NCBI GenBank assembly: GCA_021789945.1
Contig: JAJYIS010000009.1
Coordinates: 1 to 33,065, forward strand
Source: Thermoplasmata archaeon
GTDB lineage: Archaea; Thermoplasmatota; Thermoplasmata; UBA10834
Direction of reading: 5' to 3'
DNA: 33,065 nucleotides
Part shown: piece by piece, positions 25,114 to 32,157 of the stretch
How the letters are laid out: every line of letters starts with the position of its first letter
Position numbering within the stretch: the first letter of the stretch is position 1
Notes under the pieces: generated by a model
Databases searched by the model: none
What the model was told of the DNA's origin: nothing
The model's input: the letters and a program-made list of their open reading frames with translations, nothing else
Translations under genes and position numbers: made by a program

Positions 25114-25868
25114 TCGGCCGCGATCTTCCCGACATGCTCGGGCATGTCGTACCACACGACCCGGTCCCCGACCTTCGCGCGCATCTTCCAGCGCAGGCTC
25201 TTGGGCTCGTTCTCGATCCGCTCGAGAAGGGAGTTGACCCGTGAGATGACGAGCTCCTTCTTCTCCGGCTCCATGTCCATGCTGGCGACATGGTTCTTCA
25301 CCCAGTCGAGGTTGCGCGTCAACGTGCGCCACACGCCCCAGTTGTCCGCGCAGAGCGAGGCGATGTACGCGGCGTTTATGCTCTCCTTCTCGTCCTTCTC
25401 GGACAGCGGGTGGTCGAGGAGCAGGCTCGCGATGTCCTTGTAGTCCTTCTCGTTGATTTCGATGATCTGGAGCTTGGTCACCAGGAGGTCCGCCAGCGGG
25501 AGCGTCTTGTCGTCCAACAGCAGCCGCTTGCTGAAGTCGAACGTGTGGCACATCTCGAAGGTCTCGACGAACACGTCGACCTGCCTGTTGAACTTCGGGT
25601 CGGTGAAGAGCATCCTCTTGTCCCCGTGCAGCGCGTTGAACATCTTCACCGGCTGGACCCCGAGCTCAACGAGCATCTCGCTGAGCTTCCTGGAATCCTT
25701 CCTCAGAGTTATCAGGTCGATGTCCGGGACCTTCCTGGCGAGGGACCGATGGGTCGCGCTCGGGCACCTCATCTTGATCGCCGTCCCGCCCAGTAGACGG
25801 ACGGTCAGGTTCCTCCTCCTCGCCCCTTCCAGGATCTGGTCGGTCGCTATCAGGATGTCTTCGTGCAT
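25107..25868 (-). CDS. Nucleotidyltransferase-fold protein
   Basis: From ATG 25868 the protein has 253 residues. The nucleotidyltransferase signature is visible: LLGGTAIKMRCP (GG at 27-28) followed by ARKVPDIDLITL, giving the DxD pair Asp49/Asp51, then VDVFVETFEMCHTFDF and LPLADLLVTKLQIIE(I), the layout of AbiEii/MNT-like and related NTases. The C-terminal part holds a helical region and a WKMRAKVGDRVVWYDMPEHVG tail. The substrate is unknown; a toxin-type role (as in AbiEii) is possible but no antitoxin gene is adjacent. Its 3' end overlaps the methyltransferase gene by seven bases. The track extension to 26075 runs into the divergent gene and is rejected. Confidence 0.75.
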   Translation of the reverse strand: MHEDILIATDQILEGARRRNLTVRLLGGTAIKMRCPSATHRSLARKVPDIDLITLRKDSRKLSEMLVELGVQPVKMFNALHGDKRMLFTDPKFNRQVDVFVETFEMCHTFDFSKRLLLDDKTLPLADLLVTKLQIIEINEKDYKDIASLLLDHPLSEKDEKESINAAYIASLCADNWGVWRTLTRNLDWVKNHVASMDMEPEKKELVISRVNSLLERIENEPKSLRWKMRAKVGDRVVWYDMPEHVGKIAADQ

Positions 25869-25981
25869 CAGGGTACGCTTCAGGATATCAGAGCTGCCGC
25901 ATTTCAACCTTTTCGACGTGGCCAGCGGGACATGGACGATTTGAACGCTGACGGGACAAGTAGCAAGAGGCAGTTGGGTTA

Positions 25982-26019
25982 TTGTCCCCGATGACGATTC
26001 GGATAGGTCAAGGGGACAA
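25982..26019. promoter_or_regulatory. Separated inverted repeat in the divergent NTase / phosphoesterase promoter region
   Basis: TTGTCCCC (25982-25989) and GGGGACAA (26012-26019) are perfect complements 22 bases apart, just before ATG 26023. A related GGGACAA occurs at 25954-25960. The spacing suits two operator half-sites around the predicted start; the right arm also overlaps the likely ribosome-binding site. Confidence 0.35.
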
Positions 26020-26022
26020 ACG

Positions 26023-26970
26023 ATGACGGTGCTGTTCTTCACGACCGACCTGCACGGGTCCGAGAGATGCTTCATGAAGTTCGTGAACTCGGCGGCGTTC
26101 TACAAGGCGGACGTGCTGGTCCTGGGAGGAGACGTCACGGGCAAGATGATCATACCGCTGGTTGAGCAGAAGGACGGCTCATATGTCGCCGACTTCGTGG
26201 GCTTGATCCACAAGCCGAAGAACAAGGCAGAGGTGGACGCCCTCGTCAAGAACATCAGGTATTCCGGGTACTACCCATACATCACGGACCAGCGAGGGAT
26301 GGACGAACTGAACGCCTCGAAGGAGAAGGTCGACGCCCTCTTCACTAGGCTTATGGGCGAGACGATGGAGCGCTGGGTGAAGATCGCGGAGGAGCGGCTG
26401 AAGCCCCTGAACGTCAAGTGCTTCATCACGCCAGGGAACGATGACAGGTTCATAATCGACGAGGTGCTCGCGAAGTCCACCTATGTCCAGAACCCCGAAG
26501 GGAAGGTCGTCTGGGTCGACGAGGACCACGAGATGATCAGCATGGGATGGAGCAACCCCACGCCCTGGAACAGCCCGAGGGAGACCTCCGAGGAGGATCT
26601 CGAGAGGAAGATCGAGCAGATGGCGTCCAAGGTGACCCGGATGGACAACTGCATCTTCAACATGCACTGCCCGCCGATAGACACGCCGCTTGACCCGGCC
26701 GTCAAGCTGGACGAGAACCTGAAGGCCGTCAGCACCGGCGGGAACCTCGTCACGATCTCCGCCGGGAGCAGGGCCGTGCGCAACTCGATCGAGAAGCACA
26801 AGCCGCTCCTGGGCCTCCACGGGCACATACACGAGTCGAAGGCGTTCTGCAACCTCGGGAGGACGCTCTGCCTCAACCCGGGGAGCGAGTACGGAGAGGG
26901 CATCCTCAGGGGCGCGCTGATCAACCTGACGAAGAAGGGGCTCAAGAGCCACATGTTCACCCAGGGCTGA
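26023..26970 (+). CDS. Calcineurin-like metallophosphoesterase
   Basis: A 315-residue cytoplasmic protein with the full phosphoesterase motif set: FTTDLHG (Asp9, His11), LVLGGDVTGK (Asp37), ITPGNDDR, FNMHCPP, and GLHGHIHES with NPGSEY near the end. The family is broad (phosphodiesterases, nucleotidases, protein phosphatases) and the substrate is not evident. Asn-Asp-Asp replaces the more common Asn-His-Asp/Glu in the third motif, a variant seen in some archaeal members. It is divergent from the NTase and followed by the signal peptidase. Confidence 0.87.
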   Translation: MTVLFFTTDLHGSERCFMKFVNSAAFYKADVLVLGGDVTGKMIIPLVEQKDGSYVADFVGLIHKPKNKAEVDALVKNIRYSGYYPYITDQRGMDELNASKEKVDALFTRLMGETMERWVKIAEERLKPLNVKCFITPGNDDRFIIDEVLAKSTYVQNPEGKVVWVDEDHEMISMGWSNPTPWNSPRETSEEDLERKIEQMASKVTRMDNCIFNMHCPPIDTPLDPAVKLDENLKAVSTGGNLVTISAGSRAVRNSIEKHKPLLGLHGHIHESKAFCNLGRTLCLNPGSEYGEGILRGALINLTKKGLKSHMFTQG

Positions 26971-27009
26971 CCCGGGGGCGTACGCCCGAACCGCTCCAGC
27001 CCATAGGGA

Positions 27010-27017
27010 TTTTATAG
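27010..27017 (+). promoter_or_regulatory. TATA box of the signal peptidase gene
   Basis: TTTTATAG lies about 26 bases before the GTG at 27039, implying a leaderless message. Confidence 0.55.
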
Positions 27018-27038
27018 TCGGCGCATACTCATATCGCC

Positions 27039-27962
27039 GTGGCCGAGCAGGGTCGCGGAGACCGAGGGTCCAGGCGACACGGCGGCGTCGCCTTGTTCTT
27101 CAGGGATGCAGGAGTGGCCGCGCTGATAGTCGCGAGCGTACTCCTAACAATGTACGCGTTCGCCGGCCAATGGCCTCCGCTTGTCGTCGTAGAATCCGAG
27201 AGCATGATGCACGGGGACGACAACATGAGCCACCTCGGGATCATAGACACCGGCGACCTCGTCCTCGTCCAGAAGGTCGAGTCGACGAAGGACATAGTCA
27301 CCTATGTCGAGGGGTACGTCGACGGCCACCGGACCTATGGGGACTATGGCGATGTCGTCATCTACAAGGTCAACGGGCAGACCGTCCGCACGCCCATAAT
27401 CCACAGGGCGATGGTCTACCTCGAGGCGAACGCCGACGGCTCGAGCTACAGGGTCTCCGCCCTCAGGGAGCTGCCTGCGGGGAAGTGGTCCTCGTCGAAC
27501 AGCGCGGACACCTGGGACCACCTGACCGGCGTCCTCACGATATACAATGTCGGGTACGACCACCTGCCAGTCGTGATCGATATCCCGCACCTCTCCATGC
27601 CCTACGTCAGCGGGTACATAACCAAGGGAGATCACAACACCATCATCGACCAGTTCTCAGGCGGCTCCCCGGTGAAGTTCAGCTGGGTAGTCGGCAAGGC
27701 CAGGGGAGAGATACCGTGGTTCGGCCTCCTGAAGCTCTGGTCCACGGGAACGCTGGGCAGCCCGGCCCCCGAGAACAGCGTCGAGTACCTCTACGCGTCC
27801 ATAGGCCTCATCATCGTGGCGCCGATCCTGATCGACCTCGGCATGACGTACAAAGAGAAGAGGGAGAGCCGCAAGAAGAGGATAGTGGCCAGCGCGAAGG
27901 GCGAGGGGCCTCCTGAGAACTCGGAAGGCCCTGATAAAGATGGGGGCAGAGGACGGCTCTAG
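27039..27962 (+). CDS. Archaeal signal peptidase I (Sec11/S26B type)
   Basis: The 307-residue protein has an N-terminal membrane anchor (about 24-43), the catalytic serine in VESESMMHG (Ser55), the GIIDTGDLVLVQKV strand, His122 in IIHRAM (the His that replaces Lys in ER-type enzymes) and GYITKGDHN (Asp198). A C-terminal membrane helix (about 249-267) and a charged cytoplasmic tail follow. It removes signal peptides from exported proteins. The stretch between His122 and Asp198 is long, with an Asp/Ser/Tyr-rich insert. The start is GTG 27039 with a TATA box about 26 bases upstream. Confidence 0.92.
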   Translation: MAEQGRGDRGSRRHGGVALFFRDAGVAALIVASVLLTMYAFAGQWPPLVVVESESMMHGDDNMSHLGIIDTGDLVLVQKVESTKDIVTYVEGYVDGHRTYGDYGDVVIYKVNGQTVRTPIIHRAMVYLEANADGSSYRVSALRELPAGKWSSSNSADTWDHLTGVLTIYNVGYDHLPVVIDIPHLSMPYVSGYITKGDHNTIIDQFSGGSPVKFSWVVGKARGEIPWFGLLKLWSTGTLGSPAPENSVEYLYASIGLIIVAPILIDLGMTYKEKRESRKKRIVASAKGEGPPENSEGPDKDGGRGRL

Positions 27963-27977
27963 CCAGGCCGGATGCGG

Positions 27978-29213
27978 TCACATGAGAGTCGTCTGGTACC
28001 GCAGCTTGTAGTTCCTCAGCTGGCTGAGTATCTCGTCCTCCTCCAAGATATGCTTGCCCTCCGCCACCGGCACGCTCGGCTCGATCTCCTTCGTCCTCCC
28101 CCCTCTCCCGAAGGACCTCACGCGGGCGTGTATGATCCCCAGCATGTCCAGCTCGGATATCAGGTCGGTGATCCTGCGCTGGGTGAGGATGGCCATCGAG
28201 GTGCACTGGCAGAGCTCCTTGTAGGTCTCGTACAGGTCGCCCGTGGTGAGCTTCGCGTCCCCGCGCTCGTTGTTGAGAAGGACCCCCATCAGGACGAGCT
28301 TCGACTGGACAGGCAGGGTCCTGATGGCCTCGGTCACGCAGTCCAGCTCGATCTTGTTCTTCGCCTTCGTCACATCGGACTCCGTCACCATCGGCAGGTG
28401 ATTCCTCTCGGAGATCTCGGCCGCGACCCTGAGAAGGTCGAGCGCCCTCCTCGCATCGCCGTGCTCCTGGGCCGCGAGCGCGGCGCAGAGCGGTATCACG
28501 GACTCCTCTAGCACGCCGTCGTCGAACGCGAGCCTCGCGCGCTGGGCCAGGATGTCCTTCAGCTGCTCGGCGTTGTACGGCGGGAAGACCATCTTCTCCT
28601 CGCTGAGCGAGCTCCTTACGCGCGGGTCCAGGAACTCCATGAACCTGAGGTCGTTCGAGATGCCCACGACGCTGACCTTCGCGTTCTTGAGGTCGTCGTT
28701 GATGCGGCAGAGGTGATAGAGCACATCGTCGCCGCTCTTGGACACCAGCTTGTCGATCTCGTCGAGGGCGATGACGATCACGCGCTTCTCCTCGTCGATC
28801 TTCTCCCTCAGGATGTTGTAGACCCGCTCGGTGCTCCATCCAGTGAAAGGTATCCTCTCCTCGAAGTTTTCGATGAACTTGTTCCCGATGTTCTGGAGGA
28901 CGCCGTACTGGGTGTCGATCACCTCGCAGTTCATGTAGATGAAATTGACATTGTGGAGGTTGGAGTCGGCGCGCTCGATCTCCTTGCCGATGTACTTTAT
29001 GCACGCGGTCTTGCCGGTCCCCGTCTTCCCGAACACCAGCACGTTCGAGGGCCTCTGTCCCTCCAGGGCCGTCACGAGGATCGACGCCAGCTGATTTATC
29101 TGGTCCTCCCTGTGCGGCAGGACGTCTGGTATGTAAGAGGGGCGCAGGACATCCCTGTCTCCCTTGAAGATGGACTTCGATCTCATGTATTGCTGGAATA
29201 TGGTTTCCTGCAT
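27978..29213 (-). CDS. cdc6: Orc1/Cdc6 replication initiator
   Basis: From ATG 29213 the protein has 411 residues: AAA+ domain with Walker A GKTGTGKT (62-69), Walker B VIVIALDEIDKL (Asp151, Glu152), sensor 1 VVGISNDLRF, the sensor 2 region HGDARRALDLLRVAAE, and a C-terminal winged helix (about 300-390). These are the diagnostic parts of archaeal Orc1/Cdc6, which binds origin recognition boxes and loads MCM. The track start at TTG 29234 is less likely; ATG 29213 has GGGGGAG upstream. It converges on the signal peptidase with a 15-base gap. The 5' side faces the candidate origin. Confidence 0.96.
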   Translation of the reverse strand: MQETIFQQYMRSKSIFKGDRDVLRPSYIPDVLPHREDQINQLASILVTALEGQRPSNVLVFGKTGTGKTACIKYIGKEIERADSNLHNVNFIYMNCEVIDTQYGVLQNIGNKFIENFEERIPFTGWSTERVYNILREKIDEEKRVIVIALDEIDKLVSKSGDDVLYHLCRINDDLKNAKVSVVGISNDLRFMEFLDPRVRSSLSEEKMVFPPYNAEQLKDILAQRARLAFDDGVLEESVIPLCAALAAQEHGDARRALDLLRVAAEISERNHLPMVTESDVTKAKNKIELDCVTEAIRTLPVQSKLVLMGVLLNNERGDAKLTTGDLYETYKELCQCTSMAILTQRRITDLISELDMLGIIHARVRSFGRGGRTKEIEPSVPVAEGKHILEEDEILSQLRNYKLRYQTTLM

Positions 29214-29338
29214 CCTGCTCCCCCAATCTGGCAAAAAGCCTCCTTCCCCTTCCCCTAGATTTCCTATGGAAGCCGCTCTCGGAATCCATCCGAAACAGAG
29301 GAAATGGGGAATGAGACGGAGTCTACTTAAGCGTTAAT

Positions 29339-29352
29339 ATTATCGCGATAAT
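29339..29352. repeat. AT-rich palindrome inside the candidate origin
   Basis: ATTATCGCGATAAT is a perfect 14-base palindrome within the most AT-rich part of the window, between ORB-like elements. Confidence 0.55.
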
Positions 29353-29467
29353 TCATTTTACCTGCAGCCGAGGAATTTTGGAGAATCCGTCGAGCCAGCT
29401 CGACGCGATATTGTCCGATGCAGAATAATAGAGTCCGACGTGCAGTCGTGTGCATCGGGAAGGGGGA

Positions 29468-29488
29468 CCCCTTCGCTTCCACTGGAAC
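29468..29488 (-). promoter_or_regulatory. Best ORB-like element
   Basis: On the minus strand TTCCAGTGGAAGCGAAGGGG matches the archaeal ORB layout: an imperfect dyad then a G-run. Its dyad arm continues into a 14-base palindrome TGGAACGCGTTCCA (29483-29496), giving a second, opposite half-element. Confidence 0.65.
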
Positions 29489-29620
29489 GCGTTCCACAGG
29501 AGGCATCGGAAACGATGGCTGGTATGCTCCAACGGAAACATAGGTTTTTTCCACTGTAAGGTGCTGGATGTCGTCGCGACATACAATAAACTTGAGGAGC
29601 GATAGGGTTTCGATCGACAG

Positions 29621-30946
29621 ATGGAACGAGTACTGGTGTTCACGACAACAGAAGACGACGACGAGCTGCGAGCACTTCTGAAAACCTTGAAGATCCAAAT
29701 CGTCAAGGAGTTCGTTCAGAAGAGGGAGCGAGCGCACAAAGTCGGCTTCCTCGGACCGGGGAAGCTAGATGAGATAGAGGATGAGATCAAGGATCTCGAG
29801 TTCGATGCGGTAGTCGTCAACGGGGATCTGAAGCCGTCACAACATCACTATCTGGAGATGCGGTTTCAGAAGGAGTGCTTAGATCGGACCGGCGTGATCC
29901 TCAAGATATTCACAGAGCATGCCCACACTCCCGAGGCGATCGCCCAGGTCACCTTGGCCAAGCTGAGGTATGAACAGCCGTTCCTAAGAGAATGGATTCA
30001 CAAGGCGAAGAAAGGAGATAGGCCAGGATTCCTCGCAGGCGGCGCATATGCGACCGACATCTACTACGAACATGCGAAGAGCCACGCGAGAAGAATCGAA
30101 CTGAACCTAAAGGATCTATCTAGACAGAGAGAGCTTACAAGAGCGAAGAGACACGCGAGGGGCTATTCGCTCGTCTCTCTGGCAGGGTACACCAACGCTG
30201 GCAAGTCCGCCCTGTTCAACGCGCTGTGCGGAGCGGATGTCGTCGTCGATGACCTCTTCTTCTCCACTCTGTCCACGACTACGAGGAAGGTGTTAGGAGT
30301 TCCAGGGAACATCCTGATGGTCGACACGGTCGGATTTATCAGCGACCTTCCGACAGACTTGGTGGACGCGTTCAACTCCACTCTCGAGGAGATCTTCTAC
30401 GCGGACATGATTCTCCTAGTCTTCGATTCCAGTGAGCCGATGGAATCCATCAAGAGGAAGCTGGCTACCTCTGTCGGCATACTGCTCCCGAAAATTGAGC
30501 GTCAGAGGGTTGTCATCGTCGGGAACAAAATCGACCTCCTTCCGAAATCAAAGCGAGACGGCCTCATCTCCGGACTCAAGACGGAGACTGGACAGCACGA
30601 TCTCGTACTCGTCTCTGCGCTCACCGGCGAAGGCCTCGATGAGCTCAAAGAGATGATTGTCTTAGTCCAAGGGAGATCGCTCATGGTGGAAGGAGATCTT
30701 CCGCACACGGACTCCGCCCTGGCCCTCCTCTCCCGCCTTCGCTCTTCCTGCTCTGTGAACGAGTCGGTCGATGACAACGGCATCCATGTGGTCCTTCGGT
30801 GCAAGCCGGAGGATGGCCAGAAGATCATCGGATGGATGCGCAAGGCCGGGGGAAAGAGCATCTCGTCCTTCGCGGAGGGGCCTTCTGACGCAGGCTCTCA
30901 GAACGAAGCGGTCTCCAGTAGAAACGAAGGGGCCCCCCTCATATGA
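29621..30946 (+). CDS. hflX: HflX-type GTPase
   Basis: The 441-residue protein has the HflX N-terminal domain (GFLGPGKLDEIEDEI, VVVNGDLKPSQHHYLEM, DRTGVILKIFTEHAHTPEAIAQVTLAKLRYE), the glycine-rich linker region and the G domain: G1 GYTNAGKS (about 189-196), G2 TLSTTTRKV, G3 DTVGF, G4 NKID (about 303), G5 SALTGEG. HflX binds the 50S ribosomal subunit and splits stalled or inactive ribosomes. After the G domain there is a C-terminal extension of about 90 residues ending in a low-complexity tail (SSFAEGPSDAGSQNEAVSS). It is transcribed away from the candidate origin; a TATA-like TACAATAAA lies about 35 bases upstream. Confidence 0.93.
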   Translation: MERVLVFTTTEDDDELRALLKTLKIQIVKEFVQKRERAHKVGFLGPGKLDEIEDEIKDLEFDAVVVNGDLKPSQHHYLEMRFQKECLDRTGVILKIFTEHAHTPEAIAQVTLAKLRYEQPFLREWIHKAKKGDRPGFLAGGAYATDIYYEHAKSHARRIELNLKDLSRQRELTRAKRHARGYSLVSLAGYTNAGKSALFNALCGADVVVDDLFFSTLSTTTRKVLGVPGNILMVDTVGFISDLPTDLVDAFNSTLEEIFYADMILLVFDSSEPMESIKRKLATSVGILLPKIERQRVVIVGNKIDLLPKSKRDGLISGLKTETGQHDLVLVSALTGEGLDELKEMIVLVQGRSLMVEGDLPHTDSALALLSRLRSSCSVNESVDDNGIHVVLRCKPEDGQKIIGWMRKAGGKSISSFAEGPSDAGSQNEAVSSRNEGAPLI

Positions 30947-30953
30947 TGGCCGC

Positions 30954-31358
30954 TCAAATCTTGAGATCCTTCTTCTTCTTGAGAACCTTGTCCTCGAACC
31001 TCTGGGGCAGGACCCATGCGAGATACTCGATGTCATCCAGGTTCCTGACGAACTTGGCCTTGCTGGGAGTGTCGATCAGCTCGTGGAGCTCGCGGGTCTT
31101 TGCGATGTAGTCGTACAGCCACCATACGCACACGATGAACGCAATGGGCGCAGCGACGACGATCCACGTCGCCCATGTCCCCAGAGGCGTGCCGAGATCT
31201 CCTAGGAACGAGAGGTACGAGGGCAGCCTGTTCGTGCTCGGGGAGCCGCCGGCCAGTATCCAAACTTGAACCGCACTGATGATGCTAAGGAACCCGAAGG
31301 CGAGCCCTAGGAAAGCGCTGAGCTCCAACCTGTACTCTGTCAGGAAGCTCTTCGTCAA
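30954..31358 (-). CDS. Small two-pass membrane protein, probably DUF3198
   Basis: The 134-residue protein has two membrane helices (about 12-36 and 63-83), a short loop with AGGSPSTNRLPSYLSFLGDLGTP between them and a charged C-terminal cytoplasmic domain ending in KKKKDLKI. The pattern resembles DUF3198, a Thermoplasmatota membrane family; I recall rather than verified this. Function unknown. The start is TTG 31358, supported by AGGTGAG just upstream and a TATA box at 31393-31400. It converges on hflX with a seven-base gap. Confidence 0.75.
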   Translation of the reverse strand: MTKSFLTEYRLELSAFLGLAFGFLSIISAVQVWILAGGSPSTNRLPSYLSFLGDLGTPLGTWATWIVVAAPIAFIVCVWWLYDYIAKTRELHELIDTPSKAKFVRNLDDIEYLAWVLPQRFEDKVLKKKKDLKI

Positions 31359-31392
31359 ACTCTCACCTGAGTTCCCGTAAAATCAGTGTCCC

Positions 31393-31400
31393 TATTATAA
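31393..31400 (-). promoter_or_regulatory. TATA box shared by divergent genes 31358 and 31471
   Basis: The minus strand reads TTATAATA; the plus strand TATTATAAT is almost symmetrical, so it could serve both directions. For the minus gene it predicts a leader of about 12 bases with AGGTGAG. Confidence 0.45.
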
Positions 31401-31470
31401 TGATTCTCCAAGAGCGGGCGAATACATGTAGCCCGAGGGGTCAAGAGCGCTGCCAGGCCATGGCTGTCAC

Positions 31471-32130
31471 GTGCTCTCCCCCCAATCTCTTGACCAGAGG
31501 ACCATCGCCGTGGTCCTCGTTTCCCTCCTCAGCTCCTTGGTCCTTCTCGGGTCCGACGCTGAGCCTCCGCTCGTCGCGATATCCGAGGTCCAGAGGCTCG
31601 AGGACGGAATGAGTGTCCAGCTGTCCGGGCTTCTCGTGGACGACTGGACCTACGAGAGCGGGTCGGAGTCGATGGTGCTCGCGGACCCCGCCGGCGTGGC
31701 CACCGTCGAGGTCATCACCGTCCCGGGGGCTCGTCCGCAGCCGAGCCAGTACGCCAACATAGGGGACGAGCTGCTCGTGGCCGGCAAGCTCTCGAAGTCC
31801 GGCCAGGCATGCACGGTGTTCGCGAAGAGCGACGGCATCACGGTGCTCCGCACCTCGGACGAGGTCCTCACGGTCGATGTGCTCATGCGCACCTGGAGGC
31901 TCTTCGAGGGCGACTGCGTGCGCATCAGGGGCGTCCTCGGATCGGACGGGCTCCAAGGCTCCGTCAGGCTGTTCAGCTCCGAGAGGAACTGCAGCATCGC
32001 GCTCGACCCTGGCGGGCTCGCCGTGGACGGCCTGATCGGGACGGACGTTCTGGTCAGCGCGCTCGTGAGGTTCGACTTCAGGATCTCGGCCCTGACCCTG
32101 CTCGCGAGGAGCGTCGTGGCCGACGACTGA
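31471..32130 (+). CDS. Exported or membrane-anchored protein with OB-fold-like repeats
   Basis: This 219-residue protein has an N-terminal hydrophobic segment (TIAVVLVSLLSSLVLLG, about residues 11-27), fitting a signal peptide or anchor, then two beta-rich parts with OB-fold-like patterns (GMSVQLSGLLVDDW...MVLADPAGVATVEVITV...IGDELLVAGKLS; and DCVRIRGVLGSDGLQGSVRLF...VLVSALVRF). Such domains occur in extracytoplasmic nucleic acid- or ligand-binding proteins. No specific family is recognised. The start is GTG 31471; an ATG at 31460 is in another frame. tiaS starts 27 bases after the stop. Confidence 0.75.
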   Translation: MLSPQSLDQRTIAVVLVSLLSSLVLLGSDAEPPLVAISEVQRLEDGMSVQLSGLLVDDWTYESGSESMVLADPAGVATVEVITVPGARPQPSQYANIGDELLVAGKLSKSGQACTVFAKSDGITVLRTSDEVLTVDVLMRTWRLFEGDCVRIRGVLGSDGLQGSVRLFSSERNCSIALDPGGLAVDGLIGTDVLVSALVRFDFRISALTLLARSVVADD

Positions 32131-32139
32131 CGGCAATCC

Positions 32140-32145
32140 TTTTTT
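32140..32145 (+). terminator. T6 run after the OB-fold gene
   Basis: Six T bases ten bases after the stop at 32130 and before tiaS; T-runs are the usual archaeal termination signal, but read-through into tiaS is possible. Confidence 0.3.
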
Positions 32146-32157
32146 GCGAGTCCCGCC

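Larger units (their letters stand above)
29214..29620. other. Candidate replication origin (oriC) with ORB-like elements
   Basis: The 407-base gap between cdc6 and hflX has no gene. It holds several sequences resembling archaeal origin recognition boxes (mini-ORB TTCCAnTGGAAAC plus a G-run): minus strand 29488-29468 TTCCAGTGGAAGCGAAGGGG (best), minus strand 29272-29243 TTCCATAGGAAATCTAGGGG, plus strand 29295-29310 ACAGAGGAAATGGGGA, plus strand 29527-29544 CTCCAACGGAAACATAGG, and minus strand near 29561-29546 ACAGTGGAAAAAACC. An AT-rich stretch with a 14-base palindrome lies among them at about 29326-29360, a plausible unwinding element. Assignment rests on motif resemblance and adjacency to cdc6. 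Confidence 0.75.

Noticed and set aside
27811-29289. 492-residue minus-strand ORF
   Set aside because: It is a frame shadow of cdc6 (Arg/Gly-rich, no motifs); the real frame has all AAA+ motifs.
29400-29550. Structured non-coding RNA with several hairpins and a T6 end
   Set aside because: The dyads (for example CATCG-GAAA-CGATG and GAAGGG-GGAC-CCCTTC) are better explained by ORB-like elements beside cdc6; no match to SRP RNA or RNase P RNA landmarks was seen. A small RNA cannot be fully excluded.
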